A stretch of DNA of 51,504 nt from Lingula anatina (GCF_001039355.2 NW_019775698.1:92869-144372), one strand, 5' to 3'; counted from the stretch's first letter, positions 10,242 to 20,763 are shown. The notes: generated by a model from the sequence alone, not told the origin. Program-made: numbers and translations.

Positions 10242-11220
10242 TTTTTTTTTTTTTTTTTTTTTGGCAAGCATATTTTTTCATTCGAATGTCGATGGAAAGA
10301 ATGTCCAAGTTATTTAAGCAAAAGTCGGATGTCGATATGTTTCCCGGATACGATATTTTTCTACACATCTACCAATTTGCACTACAGAATTCAATCAGCA
10401 ATTTACAACACGTCATTTTAATCTATAGATATCACAAACAAACTCCCGCAGCTGTTGAAATGATCGCTATCAAGTGCATTTTTTGGCGAGTAGAAGCACT
10501 GCGGTCAAAAAAAAAAAAATAAATAAATAATAATAATTAACCGCGTTCTATTTTTAGCCAGGCCCAAATTTTTTCAGCAGAAGTCGGATGTCGATGTGCT
10601 TCCCGGATACGATATTTTTCTACACATCTACCAATTTGCACTACAGAATTCAACCAGCAATTTACAACACGTCATTTTAATCTATAGATAATTTTGCCGT
10701 TTCCCTTTATTTTTGAATTGGATAGCATTAAGAAACCCATACATCTATTTCATTCACAACGTTCCACGAAATCTAATTTTTACATACATTATCATGCCTT
10801 GCCTCAGGACTCCGTGAATTTCCCTATGTCCAAGACTATTTTTTGAAGTAACGTTTTTTTATAGCTTGCCCTTCATATTGAATAAACTGATGTACAGAGG
10901 TATCTGCGTCTGCCTCCAAAATTAACAAATATCCCACTTAGTCTGTACATTTGACAGCTTTGCTGCCTTGTTATTTATAGATTGCCCTTCATATGGAATA
11001 CAGTGACGTACAGAGGTCTCTGCATCTGCCTCCAAAATTAATACAGTTCTACTAGCATACTTATATCAACAGTTTTTAACATATTCCACCTTGAATTTAT
11101 AACATTTTAAAAAATTATACAGAGAATCAATTTCTGTCAAAATAAAAACTGAAAATATTCAGTGAAGATGTCAGCAAATGGTACTATTCAGTCTCAATTT
11201 TTTCATTTTCATTCCAAGAT
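9850..11220. repeat. Block R, copy B, with internal tandem duplication
   Basis: Begins with TTGACTGCTCCTATG and GGCACGGAATATGAAG landmarks also found at 20416 and 37277. It then carries the block R landmarks twice in tandem (10145-10430 and 10437-10740). The first repeat contains an ATT microsatellite plus T-run (10205-10262). The overlapping open frames here are low-complexity products. Confidence 0.6.
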
Positions 11221-11325
11221 TTCTGTCATCTTCTTATTACCACTTACTGTGGAGCAATGGGATGTAATCTTGACACTTCACATATCACCATGTAGAGAGA
11301 AGTCAAAGAAAAAGCGAGCTGCGCC

Positions 11326-11368
11326 AAGTAGGTACACAGCTAACACAATGTTAAAAATGAGAGGTGAA
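11326..11368 (-). repeat. Single reverse-oriented monomer of the 5936-6432 minisatellite
   Basis: The reverse complement reads CACCTCTCATTTTTAACATT then GTGTTAGCTGTGTACCTACT. It matches the consensus minisatellite unit over about 43 bases with roughly three differences. It is a lone copy, not part of an array. Confidence 0.75.
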
Positions 11369-11600
11369 ACAGCCCCTACAGAAATCTCAAGGTTTAATTG
11401 CTAGGCCCCTACAGAAATCGCAAGGTTTAATTGCTAGGCCCCTGCAGGGACGGTGTGTGTGGAATCCAGGAGACCTTCAGGTGATAATAAGCGGCTACCT
11501 TATAAGTGAGTCGACCATATTTGATCCGCGGATCTGTGAGACCGCGGAACAACTTGTTGTGAATGCGCTAGCTGTAACCTAGGAATATTTTCGTCTCCAG

Positions 11601-11736
11601 GATCATCGCCCGTCAGTGCGTGGAATCCTTCACCATGAATGGCCTTCATCTTGAGAAAGGTTTGGTGGTCGCGGCAGATACATTACGACCCAGAGCTGTG
11701 GGGGCCTGAAGACACGACTGTGCTGTGTCCTGAGAG
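11601..11736 (+). pseudogene. Cytochrome P450 penultimate exon, frameshifted (copy B)
   Basis: An acceptor (GTCTCCAG) precedes a frame reading CVESFTMNGLHLEKGLVVAAD, the segment between the ExxR helix and the PERF loop. A second frame then reads IHYDPELWGPED and CPER, followed by a donor (GAG AG|GTACTG). The frames are offset where about three residues (TYA-like) are expected, consistent with a short deletion. The donor phase fits the last exon at 12106, giving PER-F-TPER across the junction. This gene is therefore a recently broken P450, perhaps of the CYP3 clan. Confidence 0.75.
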
Positions 11737-11769
11737 GTACTGTGTATTCTTTCTCACACTTCTCTCTTC

Positions 11770-11770
11770 C

Positions 11771-11841
<71 letters not shown>

Positions 11842-11842
11842 G
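11770..11842. repeat. (CT)n(CA)n microsatellite
   Basis: A compound dinucleotide tract just downstream of the P450 donor, inside what would be the last intron. Confidence 0.95.
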
Positions 11843-12105
11843 CACACGTCAAGTTACATGTGGCCATAAGACGTAGCAGTATCAGATGAAAAGACGTGAG
11901 TTGTAAAAAAAAGAGTTTTAATAATCCCTAGCTCACTTGTTTATGTGAAAATGGTCCTTTTTTCTTATCCTATTGAAAATAAAACATAACAACCACAACA
12001 CAATACGTTCGAATGCATACTAGTGCGTTTTAAAAGTATACTTTGCTTGATAATCATTGTTTCTTGCTGTCGCCTAAATGTTTTCTAATATATTTTATAA
12101 CTTAG

Positions 12106-12333
12106 GTTTACCCCTGAGAGGAAGGCCCACAGGCATCCCATGGAGCCGGACCTCGTAACTGTATCGGGATGCGATTTGCGCTGATGGAGGCTAAGATCTC
12201 GATGGCGGGCCTCCTCAAGAGGTTCTCCATCCAGGCGTGCCAGGAGACACAGATTCCACTGAAGAAAGAAGAGCGCCCAACAATCGTGCCCGAGAGTGGA
12301 GTCGTAGTGAAACTAATCCGCAGAGAAATGTAG
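12106..12333 (+). pseudogene. Cytochrome P450 last exon with haem-loop deletion (copy B)
   Basis: After the acceptor CTTAG the exon reads FTPERKAHRHPM. It then loses about seven residues, including the expected Phe-Gly of the haem loop, and shifts frame before resuming as PRNCIGMRFALMEAKI and continuing to a stop at 12331-12333. The sequence around it, including about 100 bp of intron and the 3' flank, is nearly the same as at 6450-6780, so both are copies of one exon. Copy A lost the 34 bases that still encode TPERKAHRHPM here. Neither can encode a functional haem site. Confidence 0.75.
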
Positions 12334-13018
12334 TACTTTTAAAAAGACAGCCTCGTACGAAATCGCACCTATATTAGACTATAATTACCATATCGAGGTC
12401 CGACTTAACTATGACGTCACTGATTTAGCGATTGGCAATATTGAGTAATATCTGAGACACTGTTTTGCTTAAAAAGAATTTGAAATCATAATAAGGGCCC
12501 ATTTATATTTTTTGTAAAAACAAGGCATAATACTGTGTTATATAATTTAAGTACAGTGTGGTGTCTTCGTTGTTAGGTGTTGTGGAGTTCTATCACTCTT
12601 GATGATGATAAAATACAAGTAGTTGCCATTCTAGTTACCTGCAGCTGCCATACTGTTTTTTGTAAATTATTAATCTTGTTAAGTAAGCTAACCTAAAGTA
12701 TCACAGTATTATTGTGTGCAGTAACAATGCGACCTTTTTGTCATGTTACCTATCGGTGACAAAGGTTCACATTCGTAATAATCATATGATGACAGGCCTT
12801 ATATTTTTTATGAAAACATTGATCATGCAAGATATGGAAGGGGCAAGGTCAATTTTCACGTACAACCGGCGCACACGGCGAGGTACGAGCTCAGCTTAGT
12901 GAATTGCCGCCCGGGGTACATGTAAGCTACAGGTATGTTGTGTATGTCGACTATTGAGCTCCAATGTATACCCAGGTCTTGTCTGCTTCGGAGAGGTAAT
13001 CTCACCAAACATGGCAAA

Positions 13019-13088
13019 ATGGGAATTTTCTTCGCGGTCCTGTTGCTTCAGCAGACTACAGGCAGTGTGCGCGTGCCTGTGGGATACA
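13019..13088 (+). CDS. Orphan signal-peptide-like first exon
   Basis: ATG opens a short frame MGIFFAVLLLQQTTGSVRVP, a hydrophobic start that looks like a secretion signal. It runs to a good donor (GGATACA|GTAAGG). The next 900 bp is repeat and then the upstream block of GPCR 2, so no second exon is visible. The donor part has a counterpart at about 27995 (GTACAGTAAGCAG) but the signal-like part is not conserved there. It could be chance. Confidence 0.2.
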
Positions 13089-13160
13089 GTAAGGAGCAGC
13101 TACAAGCCTAGCACACTGGATCCCTGATGAAGCTAGGTGCCTTGGTGTACATTAACAGGC

Positions 13161-13335
13161 CCGTAGCCAGGGGGGTTCGGGGGTTCAAAAGCACAACCCA
13201 TTTTTGCTGGAAAAATGCCCCCTTTGGGTTAAGTTTTATCTAGGTACGTGAAGGTTTTATGGCGAAAATTCCACTTCTTCACAGAAAAAATACCCCATGT
13301 TTTTGCTGGGAAGAGGTCCCTGTAAGATCCCACAG
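13161..13335. mobile_element. Partial copy of a 'GGCCCGTAGCC' MITE-like repeat
   Basis: Starts with CAGGCCCGTAGCCAGGGGGG and runs through a TTTTATCTAGGTACGTGAAG segment. Matches 28061-28280, where the element appears to have its other end. A fragment in the opposite orientation is at 21950-22001. The preceding 80 bp also match the segment before 28061, so both copies duplicated together upstream of GPCR 2 and GPCR 3. Confidence 0.55.
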
Positions 13336-13689
13336 ATCTTAAGTTAAAACAATAAAGTCTTGGTTAATATTCTGTATGTTTATTTCAGTAACCAGGATCA
13401 GATACGCATCAGTACTTGTAATGCAATGGTTCTGACTAAAACGAAAAAAAATAATAAATAAGTCTTCTTAAAACAGTGTTACAAACAATTTTAACTGCAT
13501 TAAGACAGTTAAACTAACTAATACAACAAAACTATCATAAAACTCATATTGCTGGATTTCGTGGATGTTAATTATTCCTTTTTATCCTGGAAATCTGAAT
13601 TTCCTCTACAAAATCACTGAACATCTATGAGTAACTTGACGTTGTTATACATGTGGTGTCTGAACTGTCATAAACGCACCAAAGAGTTC

Positions 13690-13920
13690 AATGCATTCAA
13701 TTCTATTTTAACAAATCGAAGCACCGTAATGATTTTTTTGAAAAGGCATACAAATTAATGCCATTGACAGAAAAACTGATACATCAATTAGAAGAGAGAG
13801 AGAGAGCGATGACGAAATGAAAATTTAATATTTTCTATTGTCAGTGACACCCTTTTACTAGAGCAAATCTCCATCCAGTCGGAAAGAGATTTTATTTGCA
13901 GATAAAATAAGGTACACTGG
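13690..13920 (+). promoter_or_regulatory. Duplicated upstream block, copy C (precedes GPCR 2)
   Basis: Carries TTAATGCCATTGACAGAAAA, ACTGATACATCAATTAG, a TTTCTATTGTCAGTGACACC segment and CATCCAGTCGGAAAGAGATT. It is nearly identical to the block ahead of GPCR 3 (28960-29160). A short GA microsatellite (13795-13806) is the main difference. The 5' flank remains similar up to the ATG. Confidence 0.5.
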
Positions 13921-14037
13921 ATATTGGTGATATACTTGCACTACCTGCGTTTAGTTATTCATCTTTTCCTGAACAGCTAGTACTGTATTGGTGACTACCA
14001 ACGGGAATAGAATAAACTCGAAGACGACATACTAACA

Positions 14038-15189
14038 ATGGATGAGGTTGACTATCAAAACGATGTTGGACTTTTTGATAGCACCAGAGCCTCCCAAGGA
14101 AATATTAGCAGGTACGATTTGGACGAATTGAACGATGCCGTGCTATACCCAGAGCCAAGCTGCTGGATGCGGCTTGAGAAATGTTGGTGTAACATTGTGT
14201 ACGTCCTGACAGTCATCGGCCTAGTTGGTAACTTCTTCACCTTCCTGGTGGTTCTTCGAAGTCCGAGTCTAAGACAAAAATCCACCTTCGTTTATATTCT
14301 GTTCCTTGCCGGTGCGGATCAGTTACGTCTGTCGTTCATATCTTTCGATTGCATCTTGTATGATGAACGAACAGGTCTGACACCTTCGTGCAAGGTAATT
14401 CAGGCTGTATATTTTTTACAGCTGACTTGTTATGGCCTTTCAATATTCTACATATTGGTGTTAACCGTAGAGAGACTTGTAATGATCTTTAAACCTCTAC
14501 AAGCGGTTTCTCTGTGCACGAGACGAAAGGCTTTGCTGACTTCTGTTGTTCCTATTCCTCTGGTTTTATTATTATGTTCTCCATGGATAGTGATTTGCTA
14601 TATACCTCTAGAAACATCACTTCATGTTATGTCCGCTTTGAACTATGCAACGGTTGTGGTGTGGTTCGTAATCACAATAGCCATTACAGCGATGACGGTC
14701 GCCTTTGTGTATAAACTTAGGAAGATCCATTCCGTAAGACGACAACTGGCTGGTCATCAGCAGCACGGTGATGGCAGTGGAACCAGGGACACCAAAGTCA
14801 ATATTCTACTGTTAACGACACTGACAGCGTATATCTTGCTCACTTTGCCAATCATTATCTCAGAAGTCTACGTGGGATCTGTAAACATATTTGATATAGG
14901 AAGTGTCATTTCCAGAGAACGCATTGACCAGATCATGTACATATGGTCTATATTGTTCCTGGTCAGTTTGCTGAATCACAATACTAACTTTTTTCTTTTT
15001 GTAGCGTCGGCTCAAGTATTTCGGGACGAGTTGGTGAAACTTTTCAAAGAGTGTTTTCGTTGTCGTCTGAACGCTGAAACCCCAGCTAGGGGTGCTGGGA
15101 ATGATGGTCAGTGCGTAAGCAGACAAAATGCGAACACAAATCCGATCACGGCGTCCACTACTATACATTTGTTAACTACACGATTATAA
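14038..15189 (+). CDS. Class A GPCR, peptide-receptor type, tandem copy 2
   Basis: Intronless 383-residue seven-helix receptor. Residue landmarks: NIS glycosylation site at 22, TM1 Asn in GLVGN at 65, TM2 Asp in LAGAD at 94, extracellular Cys at 118, ERL in place of DRY at 145-147, TM6 LTLP ending at 271, NTNFFLF at 315-321, then FRDELVKLF as the likely helix 8. Intracellular loop 3 is long and His/Gln-rich (GHQQHGD) and identical in character in all three copies. It is closest to GPCR 3. ATG context and the preceding 35 bases match the paralogues, which supports this start. Possible polyadenylation signals (AATAAATAAATAAAATAAA) lie at 15303-15321. The ligand is unknown; a FMRFamide-like neuropeptide is plausible. 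Confidence 0.88.
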   Translation: MDEVDYQNDVGLFDSTRASQGNISRYDLDELNDAVLYPEPSCWMRLEKCWCNIVYVLTVIGLVGNFFTFLVVLRSPSLRQKSTFVYILFLAGADQLRLSFISFDCILYDERTGLTPSCKVIQAVYFLQLTCYGLSIFYILVLTVERLVMIFKPLQAVSLCTRRKALLTSVVPIPLVLLLCSPWIVICYIPLETSLHVMSALNYATVVVWFVITIAITAMTVAFVYKLRKIHSVRRQLAGHQQHGDGSGTRDTKVNILLLTTLTAYILLTLPIIISEVYVGSVNIFDIGSVISRERIDQIMYIWSILFLVSLLNHNTNFFLFVASAQVFRDELVKLFKECFRCRLNAETPARGAGNDGQCVSRQNANTNPITASTTIHLLTTRL

Positions 15190-15699
15190 GGCTACAGTGT
15201 ATGTTGTATTACATTGTTGTTAGCCGTGTAAATGTAGATGACGGTTGCTTCTGTAAAGTACACAGTTACGATATGAAGGTGACTCTCACTGCAACTTTAG
15301 AGAAATAAATAAATAAAATAAACATAAGTTTTTTTCATCATAGTAAACGTTTTCGAACAAGGACGCGGACTATGTACAGCGTCTGCTTCACAAATTGCAT
15401 AAATATTTAGCAACTTCTGTTTTGCCAAGTCAAGACCAAATCTTTGAACATTTGCGAACTCATCCATAGTCTTATTTTTTATTCTCAACACTTTACTAAT
15501 GCTAGTCAATAGTAATAAAATTTATATGGTATCAGATATATTTCTACTGTGTAAAAATAGGAAGTTTTCACGAGTTGTTGCATTTCTCAGCGTAAAAATA
15601 TATTGCATAAAACTTCTGACTTCGACGAGAAATTGGGAAAATATTTTACACAAAGGAAATAAGCCTCCTGGGAAAACGTTTCTGAAGTGTTCTCTGACT

Positions 15700-15850
15700 T
15701 AACAATTAGCACCACCAGCATATAAATATGTACTTAACGGGTGCGGATCGGGGGGGGGGGGGTCCGGAACAACAGGCCTCGGATGCGAAGCCGACCATCG
15801 CCCCTTAGGCGTGGGGTTCAAGGCCTGCTCAAGTAATTCACTAGCACTTA
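15700..15850. repeat. Dispersed repeat with B-box-like motif
   Basis: CGGATGCGAAGCC and GTGGGGTTCAAGGCC resemble a segment at 22335-22390 (CGGATGCAAAGCC, GTGTGGTTCGGGGC). GGTTCAAGGCC fits the pol III B-box consensus, so a tRNA-derived SINE fragment is possible. An A box is not clear. A G-run (about 13 G) lies at 15750-15762. Confidence 0.3.
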
Positions 15851-16035
15851 ACTTTATTTCGTTGTTCATTTCAATAAAATGGACTGAAACCAGAAACGAC
15901 CTCCACCCACCAAACACAGAACCTTTTATAGCGTTACCATGACGTGGTCATTACGTTTTTTTTTTTGGTAAAAATTAAGTTAAGGTAACTTTACAGTAAC
16001 GTTATGTGTTTCCTCGGCATGTACAGAAGTAAACT

Positions 16036-16052
16036 GACAGTCCGTTAAACTT
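16036..16052. repeat. Target-site duplication, 3' side of LINE
   Basis: GACAGTCCGTTAAACTT, identical to 19258-19274. It directly abuts a T-run (poly(A) tail on the minus strand). Confidence 0.85.
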
Positions 16053-16436
16053 TTTTTTTTGACACAATACTTCACAAATACAGCATATATGTAGTACAAA
16101 AAAGAAAACTACAGTCTCTCCCACTCTCACACTTAAGAGAAAATATACTATGTTATATTAATTAAATTTTTTATGGTACGTTAAACATTCAGGTTGATAA
16201 GGAATTGATAACATTTGAAGTGTACCAGAGTGACTTATCTATTTTTATCATAATTTTTTAATTTTATTTAAATAAAGGCTCCTGCACACACTCACACATA
16301 CCCAACCTCACACACACTAGCACGCACACCCTATTTATATACAAACAAAGATATACAGATTTATATACATGTACATGTATAATTAGAAGTAAACTAATAA
16401 TTAACAAAAAGTAAAAAAGACAAACTGAAGCAATAA

Positions 16437-17716
16437 CTATATGTTTTGATTTGCTATACTCATTAAAGTAGATTTAAGTTCCGGTTTAAGTAGCAATCTT
16501 GAATTTAATTTTGTACTTTTGAAAATAAAAAAATTAGAATGAAGAATTACAAGGTTTTTAACTTTATCGCTACTTCCAAAAATGAGATCAGATGGCAGAA
16601 TTTTGAAGACATTTGCTGTAATTTGACTTAACCATAGTTCAACCTCTGTCCAGAAAAGCTTCACTAATTCACAGTCCATAAATAGATGCTTTATCGTTTC
16701 AGCCTGTATGTTGCACAAACTACAAAGAGGATTCTCGATCATATGGTATTTAAACAGCAACTCTTTGGTACCCAAAATTCTGTGGATTATTCTGAAATTA
16801 AACCATTTCAATCTTATTTCTTTAACTTTAACCAGGGCATTGTTATACGTTAGTTGCCAGTCTATTTTGATACCTAACTCTTGTTCCCATTTTTCTTCAC
16901 ATTTTGGTCTCTGACCGAGATTTTTTATGCAAATGTCATATATGCTTCTACATCCTTTTTTATCATTACATAATGTTTTAACTGGGTTAGAGATCTGCGG
17001 TAATGGCAACATAACGTTAGCATTCAGAAGTCTAAGCACAGGGTAGGCAACAAAGGTTGCTTGCTTTAATCCATAATACAGAGTAAAAGGAATCTGAATT
17101 TCAAACTCTTCTACAAAATAGTCAAATGATAGAAATTTCCCTTCGCTGTTGAATAGATCTTGGATAATATGGAAACCTTTGTCATACAAATTCTTATAAA
17201 AATTCTTCTGCCATCTGAAAGTAAAGCAGGATTATACCAGATTGGAGTTCTGAGAATGACATCGAGACTATTACTTGCCATTTTTTCTGAATATTCTGAA
17301 AAGTATATTAAGATTTCTCTCCAAAAAGAATTGCGAATTTTAGATATTTCCTTTGCATAAGTTGGTCCAAACTGAGTCAATCTCTGAACATCCGATCCAG
17401 TGGCTTCAGCAAAAAGTTTATTTGTTATTTTATCAGAGGTTATCAATCTGCGAATCCAGGAAATTTTTAGTGCCCTCACAAAGGATTCTAAATGTATCAT
17501 ACGGCAACCTCCCTGTTTATAGTCCTGAATAAGTGTTTTACGGGCAACTTTTTCTGTTTTACCATGCCAAATAAATTTGAATAGCATATTTTGTAAATTT
17601 TGCAGCCACTCTTTGGTAGGGCTCGGAAGAGAAAGCAGTAGGTGTGTTATTTTTGAAATAATTAAAGACTTCACTACAGTAATCTTACCTAAAGTAGTAA
17701 TATTTCTTTTCCCCAC
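16437..17716 (-). pseudogene. LINE ORF2, C-terminal connection and zf-RVT domain (frameshifted)
   Basis: Continues from the reverse transcriptase after a one-base frame break. It reads KRNITTLGKITVVKSLIISK (RT thumb/connection, typical of L1/Tx1 ORF2). After a second break near 17165 it continues as DKGFHIIQDLFNSEGKFLSF. Near the end, a reverse-transcriptase zinc-binding region has CSLC-x-H-x-C spacing (NPLCSLCNIQAETIKHLFMD). It ends at 16437, followed by about 380 bp of 3' UTR with a CA-rich tract. Confidence 0.8.
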
Positions 17717-19228
17717 CGATACATTTCTAATTCTATTTGCTGAAGCTTGCTGGTATAATTCAACTCATTCATTTGTTCTAAATCAGCTGTGAAAACTATA
17801 CAGATAATTTCTCTACTGTTGGCCTTTGAACCAATCCATATGGCTTTAGTTTTACTAATATTGGGCTTAAGCCCCGAGTACTTGGAAAACTGAAACAGTA
17901 AGTCGAGTGCACTCTTTAAACTTTTCTCTGATTCATCTAAAAAAAGCACTGTGTCATCTGCGTACTGAGATAGTTTTACTTCCACCCTCCCCAAGTTTAT
18001 TCCTGTTATGTTATTGTTTTGTCTTATAAGAATAGCTAGGATCTCAACACATAAATTAAAAATGTAAGGTGATACAGGGTCTCCCTGTCTGCAGCCTCTG
18101 CCAATTTTAAAGAAATTAGAGAAAATACAATTTTGTATTACACATAATTCAGGATCATTATATAGAACATTTATCCATTTTTTAAAGTCATCACCAAAAT
18201 TAAAAAACGAGAGAGTTTTTTTTCTAAAATCCCAAGATATGCTATCAAATGCTTTAAGGAAATCTACTGAGAGTATCATTCCTGGGATTTTTTTATCTTT
18301 TGTAATTTGCAAAACATCATAAACAATTCTAGTATTCTCACCAATGAACCGTCCTTTCAAAAATCCCGTTTGATTTTCATGTATAAGCAAATGTAAAACT
18401 TTTTTTAATCTATTTGAAATACAAGCAGAGAGGATTTTATATGAGATGTTTAAGAGAGATATCGGCCTCCAATTTTCTAAAAATTCCCGTGGTTTATCCC
18501 CTTTGGGTAAAATTGAAATAACCCCTTGTTTCTGGGTAATGGACAAGTGACCTTTAGCAAACCCCTTATTATATGATCTCACAAGAAACGTTCCTATATC
18601 ATTCCAGAAAAATTTAAAAAATTCGACAGAAAAACCGTCGGGGCCAGGTGATTTGTTGTTCTTCATACTTTTTAAGGCTATTAGAGCTTCCTGATAAGTA
18701 ATTGTTCCCTCTAATTGCCTAGCCGTATTGTCATCTAATATGTTTATTTTNCGTTTGATTTTCATGTATAAGCAAATGTAAAACTTTTTTTAATCTATTT
18801 GAAATACAAGCAGAGAGGATTTTATATGAGATGTTTAAGAGAGATATCGGCTTCCAATTTTCTAAGAATTCCCGTGGTTTATCCCCTTTGGGTAAAACTG
18901 AAATAACCCCTTGTTTCTGGGTAATGGACAAGTGACCTTTAGCAAACCCATTATTATATGATCTCACAAGAAAAGTTCCTATATCATTCCAGAAAAATTT
19001 AAAAAATTCGACAGAAAAACCGTCGGGGCCGGGCGATTTATTGTTCTTCATACTTTTTAAGCCTATTAATGCTTCCTGATAAGTAATTGTTCCCTCTAAT
19101 TGCCTAGCCGTATTGTCATCTAATATGTTTATTTTGTCTTTATCGCTTATATTGTTCCAATCAAAAATTTCAGAATAGTAATCTTGTTTCGAGTAAAGAT
19201 GTTTATAGAAAACTCTTATTTCTTTCAA
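17690..19228 (-). pseudogene. LINE ORF2, reverse transcriptase domain
   Basis: Motifs in order from the 5' end: KSPGPDGFSVEFFKFFW, WRPISLLNISYKILSACI, HENQTGFLKGRFIGENTRI, LSVDFLKAFDSISW, GCRQGDPVSPYIFNLCVEIL and QYADDTVLFLDESEKS. The last holds the catalytic Asp pair. The GRFIGENTR type of motif 3 argues for the L1/Tx1 group. The first third appears twice because of the 384-bp duplication with an N at 18751, so the continuous frame at the junction is artificial. Confidence 0.88.
18367..19135. repeat. 384-bp direct duplication joined by a single N
   Basis: Bases 18367-18750 and 18752-19135 are nearly identical, with only scattered substitutions. The single ambiguous base lies exactly at the junction. 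This pattern is best explained by two allelic contig ends placed in series. Confidence 0.85.
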
Positions 19229-19257
19229 AATTTCTGCTTGATCGGTAATAATACAGC

Positions 19258-20130
19258 GACAGTCCGTTAAACTTGATCAGTGACAAAACCCTGTTTACAA
19301 TGACGTTGTATTGACAACCGCTTATACTCAGTACGTAATTTGGTTGAAACGCCCTTTTTTGTAACCACTATTGTATGATTCTATCATAGCAATTTGAAAC
19401 GAAGTCCAGATTTCTTGAAATATATGGATTAATGCCATCGACAGAAAAACTAATACGGCACTTAGAAAAGTTTAAACGATTTATTTCAATGCAACTTTAA
19501 AGGATCTCTTCCGTGTGCGATATATGGTTGTAATTGATTTGCCGGTTTTTCATCAGTTTAATCATTTCAAAGAGGTGCTGCTATGAAAATGTAAAGGTCC
19601 ACTGAAGGCAGGTGATAAACTCACTCATTTACATATTATGTTTATATAATCAGTCATCATTATCATTCACTTGGCTTCAGTCTTGCATGAATATTTATCA
19701 TTCTCTGTATAACTAAGTAAGCTTGGGGCAAATGCATATCTGATAAGTAGAAACTACTGCATTGCAATTAGTATTTAAATCAGTTGCTGTCACTGTGGCA
19801 TGCAGATAGATTCCCTGTAGATAATGTGTATAAATGCTGAATGCTTGGACTTAATAAAGGACTTTAGACTTGGAACTGAATATGTGAGTTTGTGGTTATA
19901 TTCCCTCTCCCATGCATCAGTGACAAGTGAAATATTAGAAGAACCTGGGTAGGGTGGAACATGGACACCTACATAAATGTAATGTTTGCCATTGTGAGCT
20001 ACAAGGAAGTTTTACACACTGTTACTAGTGCAGATCTCCATCCAAATCACTACTGGATACACTCAACACACGCAATGCATAGACAGACAGACAGACAGAC
20101 AGATCGATATTTTATTTATCCTGAATTGTG
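19258..20130 (+). promoter_or_regulatory. Duplicated upstream block, copy D (no receptor follows)
   Basis: Begins with the second LINE target-site duplication. Matches 36537-37000 over long stretches (GATCAGTGACAAAA, CAATGACGTTGTA, CAATTTGAAACGAAGTCCA, TTCTTGAAATATATGGATTA, CTAATACGGCACTTAGAAAA). It ends with TACAAGGAAGTTTTACACAC and a GACA microsatellite (20083-20103). About 400 bp at 19590-19970 has no counterpart in the other copies. The segment 15846-16035 is the other side of the LINE insertion and matches 35915-36120. Confidence 0.5.
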
Positions 20131-20219
20131 AGCAGAAACACAGAAATTAATCACTTTCACAATAACAGCAAGTCAAGCAGTCAAAATTGAATTGAAGAAA
20201 TTAACATTCTTACATATAC

Positions 20220-20420
20220 GCCTCCCCACGCGTCGTCCCCCTACCGGTTGAATTGAGACGAGATTTAATTTCTGTGCCCCTGCAGGGACGTTGTGTGGGG
20301 AGGCGTGTGAGAGGCGGAGAGACCATAGCAGGATTAAGCGGTTTTCCCTTCATATAGGTCCGCCATATTAGGTCGCGGTCTAGCTAGTACTCGGCTCTTT
20401 TCGATCTGAATTCAGCCAGT
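20220..20420. mobile_element. Foldback family 1, partial copy
   Basis: TACGCCTCCCCACGCGTCGTC, then GGAGGCGTGTGAGAGGCGGA and GGATTAAGCGGTTTTCCCTT, matching 9301-9490 and the right half of 27201-27500. It is followed by the TTGACTGCTCCTATGG segment that starts block R copies, but block R itself is missing here. Confidence 0.5.
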
Positions 20421-20763
20421 TTGACTGCTCCTATGGGCTGATCAGCTCACAGCAATGATAGGAAAAAAGTTCCAGTCTCTAAGTTCAAATCATGACATAA
20501 TGGCACGGAATATGAAGTTGGCGGAATCAGAATTAATTATGATTTTTGTAATTAGTTTCTAACACTCCTAATACCTGACACTCGCAAAAAGGGAACAGTA
20601 TTTTCCGACCTAATGGACTTCAGCTAAGTACCCTGAGTGTCAGAGCAACGTAAATAAAAAGCTAGCTTGTTAAATATACCTTGTGATGGAGTCGCTTTTA
20701 CTACCTCTGACGAACAGCGACAATCTGAGGGCGTTCTTCTTCAAAATTTTGCCTGGGGCGCTT

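Larger units (their letters stand above)
16053..19257 (-). mobile_element. L1/Tx1-like non-LTR retrotransposon, 5'-truncated
   Basis: A minus-strand LINE bounded by a perfect 17-bp target-site duplication, with a poly(A) tail seen as a T-run from 16051. The true length is about 385 bp shorter than it appears because of an internal assembly duplication (18367-19135). It lacks the endonuclease and ORF1, so it was 5'-truncated at insertion. The paralogous sequence at 36100-36560 shows the empty site. Two single-base frame breaks (about 17,705 and 17,165) interrupt the coding region. Confidence 0.88.

Noticed and set aside
10199-10522. 107-codon frame with poly-Tyr/Phe
   Set aside because: Arises from an ATT microsatellite and T-run within block R; not shared by other copies.
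11639-11869. 76-codon frame covering part of the P450 exon and the CT/CA microsatellite
   Set aside because: It is the second frame of a frameshifted P450 exon running into intron repeat; annotated as a pseudogene instead.
14514-14714. 66-codon plus frame inside GPCR 2 (a related one lies in GPCR 3)
   Set aside because: Shadow frame of the receptor gene.
18731-18765. Continuous RT frame across the N at 18751
   Set aside because: Created by the duplicate join; it would repeat the same protein segment twice.
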